Source: Flectonema sp. DT1601 (taxonomy: Eukaryota; Euglenozoa; Diplonemea; Diplonemida; Diplonemidae). Taken from it: a DNA stretch of 64,000 nt. Below, in pieces: positions 44,110 through 53,923 of the stretch. The stretch's first letter is position 1, and each line of letters begins with the position of its first letter. The DNA is taken from assembly GCA_964019425.1 (NCBI GenBank), contig OZ025813.1, positions 744,001 through 808,000 of the forward strand, given 5' to 3'. The position numbers and the translations under genes are program-made. The notes beneath the pieces are model-generated. The model was given only the letters and a program-made list of their open reading frames with translations. It was not told the DNA's origin and did not search any database.

Positions 44110-45219
44110 ATGTCTTCAATAGTAAAACGAAAGAAGCCTGCCACTAAGACGAGTAAACGACGAAAACGTTGTGAAAGCAGTGAATCAGAAGAGATAGAAG
44201 GGTTTCGGAAATTTGTAGTGGCCGATGACAGTGGTGTGTTGCACTTCTTTGTTGTTCCAAGTGGTTACAAAAATCTTTTGTATCTAGCACAGGGCTCCTT
44301 CGGTGTTGTTTGCACAGCCACCTCACCCAAAGGAGATGAAGTCGTAATTAAGAAGCTTTCCTGCGACAACGAAGTCAACACCGAAAGTGCTTTACGAGAA
44401 TTACATAATTTATGGTGGTTTGCGAAAGCGAACAGTAAAGGTGTTGTAAGGCTACTTGACACCTGGACACACAACAATAATGAAAGAAACCTAGATCTGT
44501 ATATGACACTGGAAAAGTTTGCACACTCGTTAAATCATTTTGTAGGAGGAAGGAAGAAGATATCAGTAACAAAGTGGAGAAAGGTTTGCGGGTTGCTCTG
44601 CTGCGCATTATTTGAGCTCCACAGCTGCGGTGCCATGCACAGAGATGTGAAGCCAGAGAATATTGTAGTAAACAGTACCTGTACGAGGATAGCTGTTATT
44701 GATCTTGGTTCAGTTCGATCCTCTGACAAGATGCATTCAGAAGCCCAACCTCCGCTAACACCTGTCAGCAAAGTAACTACTGAAGGATACAGAAGCCCTG
44801 AAACAGTTTTGGATGATGAGAATTATGATGCTAGTTTAGATGTTTTTGGAGCCGGCTGTCTTCTAGCGGCTCTTCGATTTAATGAAGAAATATTTCCTAA
44901 AAATGCAGATCTCGAATCTTATCTTCACACTACTGCTAGTGAAGCAAATGCTTTTCTTGATAAGAAGTTTTCTTCACTGAAAAAAGCTGAAAGAGATCTC
45001 CTAAAAGCAATGCTTCAGCGTCAACCACACGATCGAATTACTGCTGACAATTTAAAAGACATTGTCGTTGAATCCGATGATAAGGTTGAGAAACTAACAG
45101 CTCGCTATACTGAGCCCATCTACATTGCGAATAGTTCATGGAACATGATTGGTAAAATTAAAAATATTGTTGAAGAATTCCAAAGCAATCAAATTCAAGA
45201 CGTTCTGTTCCAAAATTAA
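44110..45219 (+). CDS. Divergent CMGC-like protein kinase (DLG instead of DFG)
   Basis: 369 aa. After a Lys/Arg-rich N-terminus, the kinase fold runs from about 55 to 325. It has a Gly loop AQGSFGVV (60-67), VVIKK with catalytic K81, E97 in the C-helix, HRDVKPEN with D179 and N184, DLG at 198-200 (Phe replaced by Leu), and GYRSPE (P+1 loop, APE position) at 226-231. All catalytic polar residues are kept, so it is probably active. The GYRSPE loop and the short overall size are nearest to the CMGC group (CDK/MAPK-like). No regulatory domain is attached. Two upstream ATGs (44093, 44106) give short overlapping frames, which suggests lowered translation. Confidence 0.85.
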   Translation: MSSIVKRKKPATKTSKRRKRCESSESEEIEGFRKFVVADDSGVLHFFVVPSGYKNLLYLAQGSFGVVCTATSPKGDEVVIKKLSCDNEVNTESALRELHNLWWFAKANSKGVVRLLDTWTHNNNERNLDLYMTLEKFAHSLNHFVGGRKKISVTKWRKVCGLLCCALFELHSCGAMHRDVKPENIVVNSTCTRIAVIDLGSVRSSDKMHSEAQPPLTPVSKVTTEGYRSPETVLDDENYDASLDVFGAGCLLAALRFNEEIFPKNADLESYLHTTASEANAFLDKKFSSLKKAERDLLKAMLQRQPHDRITADNLKDIVVESDDKVEKLTARYTEPIYIANSSWNMIGKIKNIVEEFQSNQIQDVLFQN

Positions 45220-45258
45220 CGGCTTTCCTTGCTTGTCAGCGAGTTATGTCGTTAGACT
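45219..45258 (+). repeat. Hairpin repeat copy 1 (CTTGCT-N4-AGCGAG)
   Basis: A perfect 6-bp stem counting one T-G pair (45228-45233 with 45238-45243, loop TGTC), inside a conserved block beginning CGGCTTTCC and ending TTATGTCGTTAGACT. It overlaps the kinase stop codon region. Confidence 0.85.
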
Positions 45259-45370
45259 GGATAAAAAAATAAGATTTTTAAAATGGATTCACTGAGTTAG
45301 TTTTTTTTTCTTTTTTTTTAACGGGGTTCATAACCTGGAGGGATGGCGACCTAAACAGAAGCCGTTTTGT

Positions 45371-45414
<44 letters not shown>

Positions 45415-45453
45415 AACGGCTTCCTTGCTTATTAGCGAGTTATGTTGTCAGAC
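45415..45453 (+). repeat. Hairpin repeat copy 2 (CTTGCT-N4-AGCGAG)
   Basis: Same stem (45424-45429 with 45434-45439) but loop TATT. Flanks CGGCTTC and TTATGTTGTCAGACT are conserved. It starts 196 nt after copy 1. Confidence 0.85.
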
Positions 45454-45484
45454 TTTTTGACTTTTTAAGTATATAATCTTGAGG

Positions 45485-45515
<31 letters not shown>

Positions 45516-45809
45516 AAATAACGAATCCAAGAATCCTGTCCTGTTCCAAGAAAATGAAAAATCAAAACTACTCAACTGAATTATCTGCAAGCAATCCAAC
45601 TAAAAAAAAAAAAGGAAATTAACAAAAGATAACCATATGATGAGGTTTATATTAAGCATCATGATAGTCACTGTATCCATAACTGATTGTTAACTTAACA
45701 ATGCAAGTTTATGATTAAGAAATTCAACCCCCTCCCATTACCTATGAATTCTTCCTGATAATCTTATACGATTTCATGGTTGGGGTTTCCACAGTAATAA
45801 AGTAACCAA

Positions 45810-45847
45810 GAAGGCTTCCTTGCTTTTAAGCGAGATGTTATCGTCTG
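45810..45847 (+). repeat. Hairpin repeat copy 3 (CTTGCT-N4-AGCGAG)
   Basis: Same stem (45819-45824 with 45829-45834), loop TTTA. Flanks GGCTTC and ATGTTATCGTCTG are partly conserved. It starts 395 nt after copy 2, about twice the first spacing. Confidence 0.8.
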
Positions 45848-46069
45848 CCTTGAAACAGTTTGATGGTTGTGAGTGATGTTGTTATTTATTTAATTCTTTT
45901 TTTTTTTTTTTTTCAAAAAAAAAAAAAAAAAACAAACAAACAACAGGAATATAATATCGACAAGGCTGCCGTTTCGTTAATTTTAGTAAAGCGGTGATTT
46001 TGTTGTTTTTTTTTATGTATCTTTTTTTTCCTTTCATCAGAAATGACTACTTAGCAACCTAATTAACAA

Positions 46070-47902
46070 ATGCTCATAAAAGTTGTTGGCAATGAATCTA
46101 GTTTTCGTCATTGTGTTATCAAAGACAGACCACTGATGTGGGTCGTTGACTGGAAAAACAACTTTGCTTCTGGTTCACAGGAAGAGCTACTGAGAGATTT
46201 GTTGGGTTTAAAAAAAGATGAAGACATCGACTTGTTTGAGTATACTGATGATTGTGTGAAGGGAAATAAAATAAGTTGGGATGTGTCTCCGAGACAGGCG
46301 GGTGTAACATCTGGAAGATCAGTTTATGTTGAAAAAAGAAACAGTATTTCCCCGAGGAGAATAATCGTCAATCAAGAGCAGAAGAAATCAAAAACAATCA
46401 CAACTCAGCAACAACCGAAATCAATCGTGAATGACAACAACAACAACGACAGCAACAAAACATTACCCAGATGTGCCTCAACAGGCATGCCACTTGTCTC
46501 CCCACCAAGAGAACTCTCACGATATTTCACAGAAAGTAATTATGTTTTTATCAGTCAAGTTACTCGCATATGCAAATGGATAAATAAACAACAAGTCCTT
46601 GTGCTAAAGCCAACCAAACTACTACTTTGCGGATCAAAGGCTGACATAAAGAAATACATTGACGTGAGAGATATAAAAAGTATATGGAACGTCACAAAGA
46701 AAAAGAATACAATTGTAGTTCAGTTTTATACGAAATCGACTGGTCAGAAAACGAGGAAAGAGAGGGATTTGGAACTGGTGTTTCCAGCCTCTGATAGGTT
46801 TGTTCAGTTTAAAAATGCGTGGCTGAGTATTATGAGAACGTTGCAATTTAAAAGACCTTGGGGCAGAACATCAGCAGCAGGTAGTATACCTGAAAACATT
46901 AATCCGCCATCTGCTTCTCCAACAATACAACGACATAATTCAACTCCGGACATCCCTCAAATTATTGTTGAACATGAAACAGTAGACAGTCGTCGTCGAG
47001 TTCACTCTGCGATGGTTCCCACCGTAGAGGATGAGGACGACGTCAACCCGGAGCATCTTTCAACAGAAATTTATAGCTCCGTTGATCCGCCATCATTTCC
47101 TCAACAGGAGGAAGTTGCAACAAGTCCTGCGAATCAACAGCCTCACACAGCTAGTGAGGGTCTTCCAGTGCAGTCAACTAACTGCAGTCCAGTTTCGGTG
47201 CCCTCAGGTGAGATAGCTTCGCCACCAATCAGAGAAGTAGTCGACAGTAATTTAATAAAATCTGAACAACCCTCAGAAATAGTTGCAGCTCAATCTACCA
47301 GTCCTGAAGCCATTCCGTGGTATCCACAGAACGGACGTCTTGAAGAGGACTCATCTCTGGGTAGTCCTCAACCTGATATCAAGTCACCATCACCGTCCTC
47401 TAATAAGAAAGACGATAAGGAAGAGTCCATCATGAAGTCACCTCAGAGTAGTCCTAAGGTAGTAAATAACCAAACTAGTCCTCAGCTAGCCTCTGAGAAG
47501 TCTCAATCACCACATGTAAGTAGTCCACGAAAATTGACAGCCCAACTTAATGATGAAAAAGTCCAGCCAGAATCTGTAATTAAAGTCGATCAGAAGTGTT
47601 ATTCATCTCCTGATTCTGACCCTCCAAGTTCTGTAGCACCTTCGACACCTGACTGTGAGAAGAGGGAGTGGAATGACGTGTCTCATGATGATCTTCTTTC
47701 TCAAAATGAGCGCCTCCTGGAAGAACTTCGTCGTAAAGATGAATGTATTCGAAGCTATCAAATAGCACTCAATTACAAAGATAGAATTATAACTGCATTA
47801 CAAGAAGAGGTTGCAAACTTGGGGCAACATTCAGATTCTCAACCCCCAAGCGAAGAAGAAATCGATGATGAAAGAGAACAAGAATGGGTCTTCAATCTTT
47901 AG
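46070..47902 (+). CDS. PH-like domain protein with long disordered region and C-terminal coiled coil
   Basis: 610 aa. Residues 1-92 form a small folded module of unknown type (DRPLMWVVDWKNNF, LLRDLLGL). About 155-262 is a PH-like domain: a start strand (YVFISQVTRICKWIN), VLVLKPTKLLLC, YIDVRDIKSI, IVVQFYTKS, LELVFPAS, and a closing helix with Trp (FKNAWLSIMRTL). This resembles PH-like domains common in kinetoplastid hypothetical proteins. Residues 265-550 are Ser/Pro/Gln-rich. About 555-590 is a coiled coil (ERLLEELRRKDECIRSYQ). Lipid or cytoskeleton attachment is inferred. A mini-uORF precedes the start. Confidence 0.75.
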   Translation: MLIKVVGNESSFRHCVIKDRPLMWVVDWKNNFASGSQEELLRDLLGLKKDEDIDLFEYTDDCVKGNKISWDVSPRQAGVTSGRSVYVEKRNSISPRRIIVNQEQKKSKTITTQQQPKSIVNDNNNNDSNKTLPRCASTGMPLVSPPRELSRYFTESNYVFISQVTRICKWINKQQVLVLKPTKLLLCGSKADIKKYIDVRDIKSIWNVTKKKNTIVVQFYTKSTGQKTRKERDLELVFPASDRFVQFKNAWLSIMRTLQFKRPWGRTSAAGSIPENINPPSASPTIQRHNSTPDIPQIIVEHETVDSRRRVHSAMVPTVEDEDDVNPEHLSTEIYSSVDPPSFPQQEEVATSPANQQPHTASEGLPVQSTNCSPVSVPSGEIASPPIREVVDSNLIKSEQPSEIVAAQSTSPEAIPWYPQNGRLEEDSSLGSPQPDIKSPSPSSNKKDDKEESIMKSPQSSPKVVNNQTSPQLASEKSQSPHVSSPRKLTAQLNDEKVQPESVIKVDQKCYSSPDSDPPSSVAPSTPDCEKREWNDVSHDDLLSQNERLLEELRRKDECIRSYQIALNYKDRIITALQEEVANLGQHSDSQPPSEEEIDDEREQEWVFNL

Positions 47903-48196
47903 CACTGTAAAAAAACCAAAAAGCACTTGGTTTTATATCTGTACTTATTTCCCCCTCCTTGTTTTTTTTTATTCGTTTTCGGACATTTTCTCGCCTTTGC
48001 TGCTACGTTACGGCTTCCTTAGATCTCCATATTTATATTAGCGTTTTTGGGAGCTTAGCGTTATTGGAAACTTATTTTTTACTGTCTCTCTCTCTCAGCA
48101 ATAAAAGGAATTTATCATAACTATTTACGTGTCGCATTGGTGGTGATATTATTGTTGAATGTTTGTAGTAAATTCATCGCTCAGGTTGATTACAAA

Positions 48197-49195
48197 ATGG
48201 ATGCGTCGCAGCTGAGCGCAGCGACAGAGGTGGAGGCACAGGAAAAAGCTGCTGAGATATTAAAGAAATACCTCTCAACTGGAAGAAGTCTATCTGGGTT
48301 GTCAATCGAATCTCTGATTTCTGCCGTAGCTGTGGATGCAGCGGTTGGGAGATCACCAACGCCAGTGATGCCAAGTTTTGGAGAGACTGTAACTGCAGCC
48401 CACTACGCGCACTTACAGCACCATCATCACCATCACCATCACCACCACCACATGCATCAGCAAGCTGAACAGCAATATCTCTCACTCTCTCCTCTTAAAG
48501 CTGCCGCTGAAAACCTCAACTTCAACCAACCTGGTTCACCTAGTACTTGCAACAGCCCTCCTCCTACAGGACCTGCAGCCTCTCCTGATCAAGACATCAT
48601 CAAAGAACTGATGGTCAGCAGGAGTGCAACAGAACAGTTGAAGATTAGAGTTCATAAACAACAATACGAAATTAGAACTTTAAGAGACAGAATCAGATTA
48701 TTTGGTGAAGCCAATGAAAGGGAAGGTCAAGATGCCTTAGTAGTGGTGCTGACGCAGTTGGCTGAAGCAGAGCAAACGATCGCAAATTTGCGTGCGAACG
48801 TTGACCAAAAGGAGAGTATAATATCTGCTCTCAGAAATTCATGTGAAGAAGGAAGTGACAACAGTTACATTAAGGAATTGGAATCTGAACTTGCTCAACT
48901 TCAACATCAGAATGATGTGTTGCAATCACGTAACGAAGTTCTTCGTGATGATGAAGCGAAGACAGTACTCGGACCTGAAGGTCAAAAGCAAATCACTCAG
49001 CTTCAACAAAGTAACGAAGTCCTCCAAAATAAAAATGTTGCGAAAGCCAAGTCGATGAAAGACTTAGAAAAACTACTTCAACTTCATCTAAACCTCAGAG
49101 GTGCTGCAACTGAGTCAAAGGTATTGACACATATGTCTGGAAAATATCCAACTTCTTCAATATCTATGGTTCCAGCATCTGAGAGAATGATGTGA
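48197..49195 (+). CDS. Coiled-coil protein with polyhistidine tract
   Basis: 332 aa from the ATG 12 nt after acceptor 48184. The N-terminus is helical (EAQEKAAEILKKYL). A tract of 11 consecutive His, then Met-His, occurs near residues 76-88. Pro/Ser-rich sequence follows. From about 135 to 310 it is a predicted coiled coil (LKIRVHKQQYEIRTLRDRI, IKELESELAQLQHQNDVLQ). The His codons mix CAC and CAT, so the tract is not a fresh codon expansion. No known family. His tracts can bind metals or drive nuclear-speckle location, which is only a suggestion here. Confidence 0.7.
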   Translation: MDASQLSAATEVEAQEKAAEILKKYLSTGRSLSGLSIESLISAVAVDAAVGRSPTPVMPSFGETVTAAHYAHLQHHHHHHHHHHHMHQQAEQQYLSLSPLKAAAENLNFNQPGSPSTCNSPPPTGPAASPDQDIIKELMVSRSATEQLKIRVHKQQYEIRTLRDRIRLFGEANEREGQDALVVVLTQLAEAEQTIANLRANVDQKESIISALRNSCEEGSDNSYIKELESELAQLQHQNDVLQSRNEVLRDDEAKTVLGPEGQKQITQLQQSNEVLQNKNVAKAKSMKDLEKLLQLHLNLRGAATESKVLTHMSGKYPTSSISMVPASERMM

Positions 49196-49464
49196 TTCCA
49201 TAAACCATCTGAGTACCTTTCCCAGTTCAATGCTGGTGAATACATCTTCACACATCAAATTTGTCGACGGATGGAACCCTTTACCTGTTTTAGCTTTGTT
49301 TCTATAGATTTTTATTTTATTTTATTTTATTTAATATTCTCTAAGATCCGCCTTTAAAGGGTGATACTTTGTTTGTACTTTTTGACATGTATCCAGCAAG
49401 TTGAGTGTGTCAGTTTCTAATTCACTTTTTTTTTTTTTTTTGTAGAAGAGTCACACAATAAAAC

Positions 49465-52386
49465 ATGCCCCCACCTCCTTCTAGGATGTTGAAGGTATTG
49501 GCGTCTCAAATGGCAGTCCGTGATCGCGTTGCCGATGATATTTCCAACGTCGTTGGAGGAACTCCTCTCATTAGATTGAATCGACTAAACCAAGGAATTG
49601 GAGGAAAGGTAAGCGTGAAACTGGAATACATGAACCCTGGAAAGAGTATAAAAGATCGTTTGGGAATAGCCCTCATACATGATGCCGAATCTAGGGGTTT
49701 AATAAAACCTGGAAAGACGACATTAGTAGAGGCAACATCCGGCAACACTGGTATCGCTCTCGCTATGTTAGGCGCATCAAAAGGTTATAATGTAGTTCTG
49801 ACTATGCCGGAAACTATGTCTTTAGAAAGACGTATCAATCTTGCTATTTTCGGAGCTCAGGTCATCCTCACTCCAGCAGCTGATGGTCTCACTGGTGCTA
49901 GATACCGTGCTGAACAAATTGTAACAGATATTAATCAGCGCTCTTCAAAAACTGGTCACAACGCTTACCTAACAGAGCAGTTCAAGTCTCCCAGCAACAC
50001 TGAAGTCCACAGAGTTTCAACAGCCCCTGAAATAGACACAGCCTTAGATGGTAAGGTTGATGCTTTTGTGATGGGTGTTGGTACCGGTGGTACAATTTCT
50101 GGTGTCGCAAAATATTTTTCTGAAAAGTGCCAAGAAGGAGGTGGAAGCTGCCCAAAGATAATAGCTGTCGAACCAGCTGAGTCTGCCGCCATAACGCACA
50201 CTGTAGATGGGCAAACCTTCACTCCAAAGCCACACAAAATTCAGGGAATCGGAGCTGGTTTCATTCCAGAGATTGTAAACACTAATATATTCGATTCTAT
50301 CACACGAGTTGATTCTGACACCTCAATTCACTACGCAAAGAGACTAGCAATGGAAGAGGGTATTCTATGTGGTATTAGCGCTGGGGCAATTGTAAAGGCA
50401 GCACTAGACTTAGCAACCCTACCAGACTACCACGGTAAAGAAATTGTTGCTGTAATTCCATCCCATGGTGAGCGCTATTTAAGTACAGGATTGTACTCAG
50501 ACCTAGCGCTGTCTTGTGCAACTATTCCTGTGGAGGAGGTTTCAGCAAGCGACTTGGAATTGATTTTACACAACAGACCGACGCCACCAAAGAGAATACC
50601 CGCACTTGGATCATACCTTCCATTAAAGACTGAGAGAAAGAAAGCATTAAAAAGTATTGCCGACAGCATTGGAAACACTTCCATGGTTCGAATTCAAAAG
50701 ATCTGCGGACCTAATTCCAACGTCGCAATTAAACTGGAGACGGATAACCCGTCCAAGTCAGGTACTGATAGAGCTGCATTTGCGATGATTTCTGACGCTG
50801 AACGTGGTGGTTTCATTGGCAAGCAAACACACGTTGTGACTGCGAGTACTGGTAATCTGGGAATATCAATGGCTATGGTATGCGCAAGTAGAGGTTACCC
50901 CCTAACTGTTTTCATCCCTGAGAACGAAACAGTCGAAAAACGCGTCTGCATAGCAGCACAAGGAGCCACTGTGAAACTCACTCCGAGAGACGGAGGTGTT
51001 ACTGCTGCCGTGGAGTTAGCAAAAAGATTTACAAGTTCGAATCCTGGTGAACGTCTTTTCTTGAATCAGTTTCAGAGTGACAGTGCCTGGAAGATTCACT
51101 ATGACACTACTGCTCCAGAGATATTTCATACCGTTCCTGACGTTGATCATCTGGTGTTACCATGTGGTAATGGTGCAGTAATTGAAGGACTCACTCGCTA
51201 TGTAAGAGACAATAATTTAAAGTGTCAGATCACAGCTGTTGAATCTACGAGTAATCCTGTTCTCAGTCAGGCAGGGGAATGTATTAGGAAGCCTGGTGAA
51301 CATATTGACGGATTGGATATTCCATTTTATAGTTATGAGACTACACACATTGATAAGATTGCGAGTGTGTCACCTGATGATGCGACGAGTATGGTTTACA
51401 GATTAGCAGCTGAGGAAGGGTTGTTTTGTGGACCATCAACTGGGGCTTGTGTTCATGCGGCTCGTGCTATTGTAAATGACAGCAAGACTTCTCCAACTGT
51501 TGTAACAATGTCTTCTGATTACGGAGATAGGTTCTTAAGTCACAAAGTATTCAGTACTCTGAAAGAAGAATGTAACACTCTTCCTGTTATCCAAGGAAAA
51601 GATTCAGGTCCTTCAGCTGAACATGTTTGGTTTGAAATAACTGAAGAAGCAAAAAAAGCCAGGGCAGCCTCTCCCGGACTTGACGGATTCTTTAACAGCA
51701 GAGTCCTACACCAACCTTCATTCGCTGGGGCGATAGCTGAGTGCATGGCACCAGCGTTGAAGAATGCTTCAGGTATTGACCTGGTTAAGAGTACAGTGTT
51801 ATTCTTAACTAACAATCCACATATAATGGAAGACATCGCTGTTGACTGCTGGAGGTATGTTGTGATTGATACCTCACTTCACAACAGTGAGTTCAAGTTT
51901 CTGACTCAGTTCTTATTTTACAAAGGATTCCATGCCATTGCTTGCCATCGAATTGCTCATCAGCATTGGAAGAATGGTGATCAGTGGACGGCATTGTTAT
52001 TTCAATCTCTTTCATCTGCAGCCTACGCAGTAGATATCCACCCTCAGGCAACACTCGGAAGAGGTATAACTGTTGATCACGCGACTGGTCTTGTTATTGG
52101 AGGAACAGCTGTTGTGGGTAAGAACGTACAGTTTTTACATGACATAACCTTGGGAGGTACTGGAAAAGTTGGTGGTGATCGCCATCCTAAGATTGGTGAT
52201 GATTGTATTCTTGGAACACATTGTCAAATCCTAGGCAACATCAAAATCGGAAATGGCTGTGTTGTTGCTGCTTCTGCCGTAGTCAATCGCCCTGTTGAAC
52301 CCTACTGTACGGTTGCTGGAATACCTGCTAAGGTGGTTAAGAGATCACCAGTTAAGGAGATGGCTGTATTTGATCCGACAATATGA
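49465..52386 (+). CDS. Cysteine synthase (OASS/CBS-type) - degenerate OASS - serine acetyltransferase fusion
   Basis: 973 aa with three enzyme modules. Module 1 (about 20-365) is a fold-type II PLP enzyme with K63 in KSIKDR, TSGNTG at 91-96 (substrate loop), GVGTGGT at 204-210 (PLP phosphate) and GISAGA at 303-308. Module 2 (about 395-705) is a second copy, but NPSKSGTDR puts Thr434 where the PLP lysine should be, and the loops are altered (STGNLG, CGNGAV); it is probably catalytically dead. Module 3 (about 720-973) is serine acetyltransferase: an N-terminal helical domain, then a left-handed beta-helix with D857 (DIHP), D871-H872 (DHATG) and LGGTGKVGGDRHPKIG. The chain ends in Ile, as SAT tails that dock into OASS do. 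It would make cysteine from serine, acetyl-CoA and sulfide in one chain. Acceptor at 49445. Confidence 0.92.
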   Translation: MPPPPSRMLKVLASQMAVRDRVADDISNVVGGTPLIRLNRLNQGIGGKVSVKLEYMNPGKSIKDRLGIALIHDAESRGLIKPGKTTLVEATSGNTGIALAMLGASKGYNVVLTMPETMSLERRINLAIFGAQVILTPAADGLTGARYRAEQIVTDINQRSSKTGHNAYLTEQFKSPSNTEVHRVSTAPEIDTALDGKVDAFVMGVGTGGTISGVAKYFSEKCQEGGGSCPKIIAVEPAESAAITHTVDGQTFTPKPHKIQGIGAGFIPEIVNTNIFDSITRVDSDTSIHYAKRLAMEEGILCGISAGAIVKAALDLATLPDYHGKEIVAVIPSHGERYLSTGLYSDLALSCATIPVEEVSASDLELILHNRPTPPKRIPALGSYLPLKTERKKALKSIADSIGNTSMVRIQKICGPNSNVAIKLETDNPSKSGTDRAAFAMISDAERGGFIGKQTHVVTASTGNLGISMAMVCASRGYPLTVFIPENETVEKRVCIAAQGATVKLTPRDGGVTAAVELAKRFTSSNPGERLFLNQFQSDSAWKIHYDTTAPEIFHTVPDVDHLVLPCGNGAVIEGLTRYVRDNNLKCQITAVESTSNPVLSQAGECIRKPGEHIDGLDIPFYSYETTHIDKIASVSPDDATSMVYRLAAEEGLFCGPSTGACVHAARAIVNDSKTSPTVVTMSSDYGDRFLSHKVFSTLKEECNTLPVIQGKDSGPSAEHVWFEITEEAKKARAASPGLDGFFNSRVLHQPSFAGAIAECMAPALKNASGIDLVKSTVLFLTNNPHIMEDIAVDCWRYVVIDTSLHNSEFKFLTQFLFYKGFHAIACHRIAHQHWKNGDQWTALLFQSLSSAAYAVDIHPQATLGRGITVDHATGLVIGGTAVVGKNVQFLHDITLGGTGKVGGDRHPKIGDDCILGTHCQILGNIKIGNGCVVAASAVVNRPVEPYCTVAGIPAKVVKRSPVKEMAVFDPTI

Positions 52387-53888
52387 TTTCAAGCAAATAA
52401 TGTTACGTCGTTTATTGCAACCTCCCCCTAATCAACAATACTGATATTAATCAGATCGTTAGCTTCGCTTGGGATGCGGAGTTTGTTATTTTTTGCTGTC
52501 GGAGCATACTGAAGATTTGCAGGACCATTCAGCAGAAAATGACTGCTAATTGTAACCGTGTCAACGAGTCGAATGAGTTTTTTTTTTTTTTTTTTTTTTT
52601 TTTGTCTTTTTTTTTAGTGTTTTCTAATTTGATGCTATTAATTTATTTTATTTTCTCTTTAGCGATTACGACTTTACATTAGTTTTTGTAAAAACCCTTT
52701 CTTGTCTTATGATGTTATCGTTTCGTTCAACACGGATAACTTTTAATTTCTTTTATATTTTGCACGCCGTGCGAACTTTCTTGTCGGTTTCTTCGATTTC
52801 TGTCAAAATTTTCTTTTTTTTCGTGTGATTCTCGTTATTATTATTCGCATCCTTCTTATAGAATTTTTAATGGGTTTTTTTTCACCTCGGCCGACTGCCC
52901 AACTAATTGTGTTACAGATTTTCGCGAGTGACCGCTTTTTTTTTTCTTTTCCCGTTTCTGTTTTTTTCTCTTTTGCTTGTGAAAAGAGCTTGCTTGACTC
53001 TAATAGGCTAAATACGCTTCCGTGGTGTGTTGATTATTATTACTCTTCCCTTATCAACGCAGCTTGTAAAAAAAAAGGGATTTATATTTTTTTTTGGTAT
53101 TCAGTTCTTCGCAATGATAACCATGTTTTCCTTTTGTGGTGTATTTCCCTGTTGCATTCGGAACTTACTTTTACGGCAGATAAAGTTGTTACTTTGTGGA
53201 ATAGTGTTTTTGTACACCTATTTAAACACCCGCTGGTATTGTCAACTTCTTGTTTTTCTTGTTTTTTTTTTTTTTTTTTGAAATATTTGTTTTTGTCCTC
53301 TGCTGTCGTTTAAAAAAAAAAAAAAAAAAAGTTCTTTTTCAATCTCTTAGGGGAGACGCAATGAAATGACGAGTCGAATGACTTAAAAATGAAATAAAAA
53401 TCTTTTTTGTGTAGGCTCGCTGCCAAAAAACAAGGCGGTAGTCTACTAATTGATTTTATTATTATTATTTTTTAAGTCGACATGGGTTGAAATTAGTTTT
53501 AAGAGGATCTTACAGTGATGGGTCCACCATTATCATCTTTTGCTCAAAGCCGTTGAAATAATTTTCCTTCGGCGTGTTTTTAATATTGGGCTTTTAATGG
53601 TTACATTTGGTGTCGAATTCCGTTGTTTTTTAATTATATATTTTTTTTATTTTCCTACTAATTCATCCCCAAGTGCTTAGCCATCTTGCGAAATAAAAAT
53701 GATTGTTTTCGGAAGCAGTTTATTCCTTCCGTGTACTGGTTTCACAATAAGTTTTCCATACTGAGATGTGCTTTATTTAATTCTTTTGAGTTTACTGTAC
53801 TAAAAATAAAAGCAAACGACTTCAGATACAATAAATAAGATACGCGACCAGCAGGTGACCCGCATTCCTGTCTGGCTGTTCGCGACCT

Positions 53889-53923
<35 letters not shown>

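Larger units (their letters stand above)
45220..46069. other. Intergenic region carrying the hairpin repeats
   Basis: No ORF is supported. It holds the three hairpin copies, long A tracts near 45378-45412 and 45485-45511, and an acceptor (CTTTCATCAG) ending at 46040. A three-codon uORF (ATG ACT ACT TAG, 46043-46054) follows that acceptor. Confidence 0.55.
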
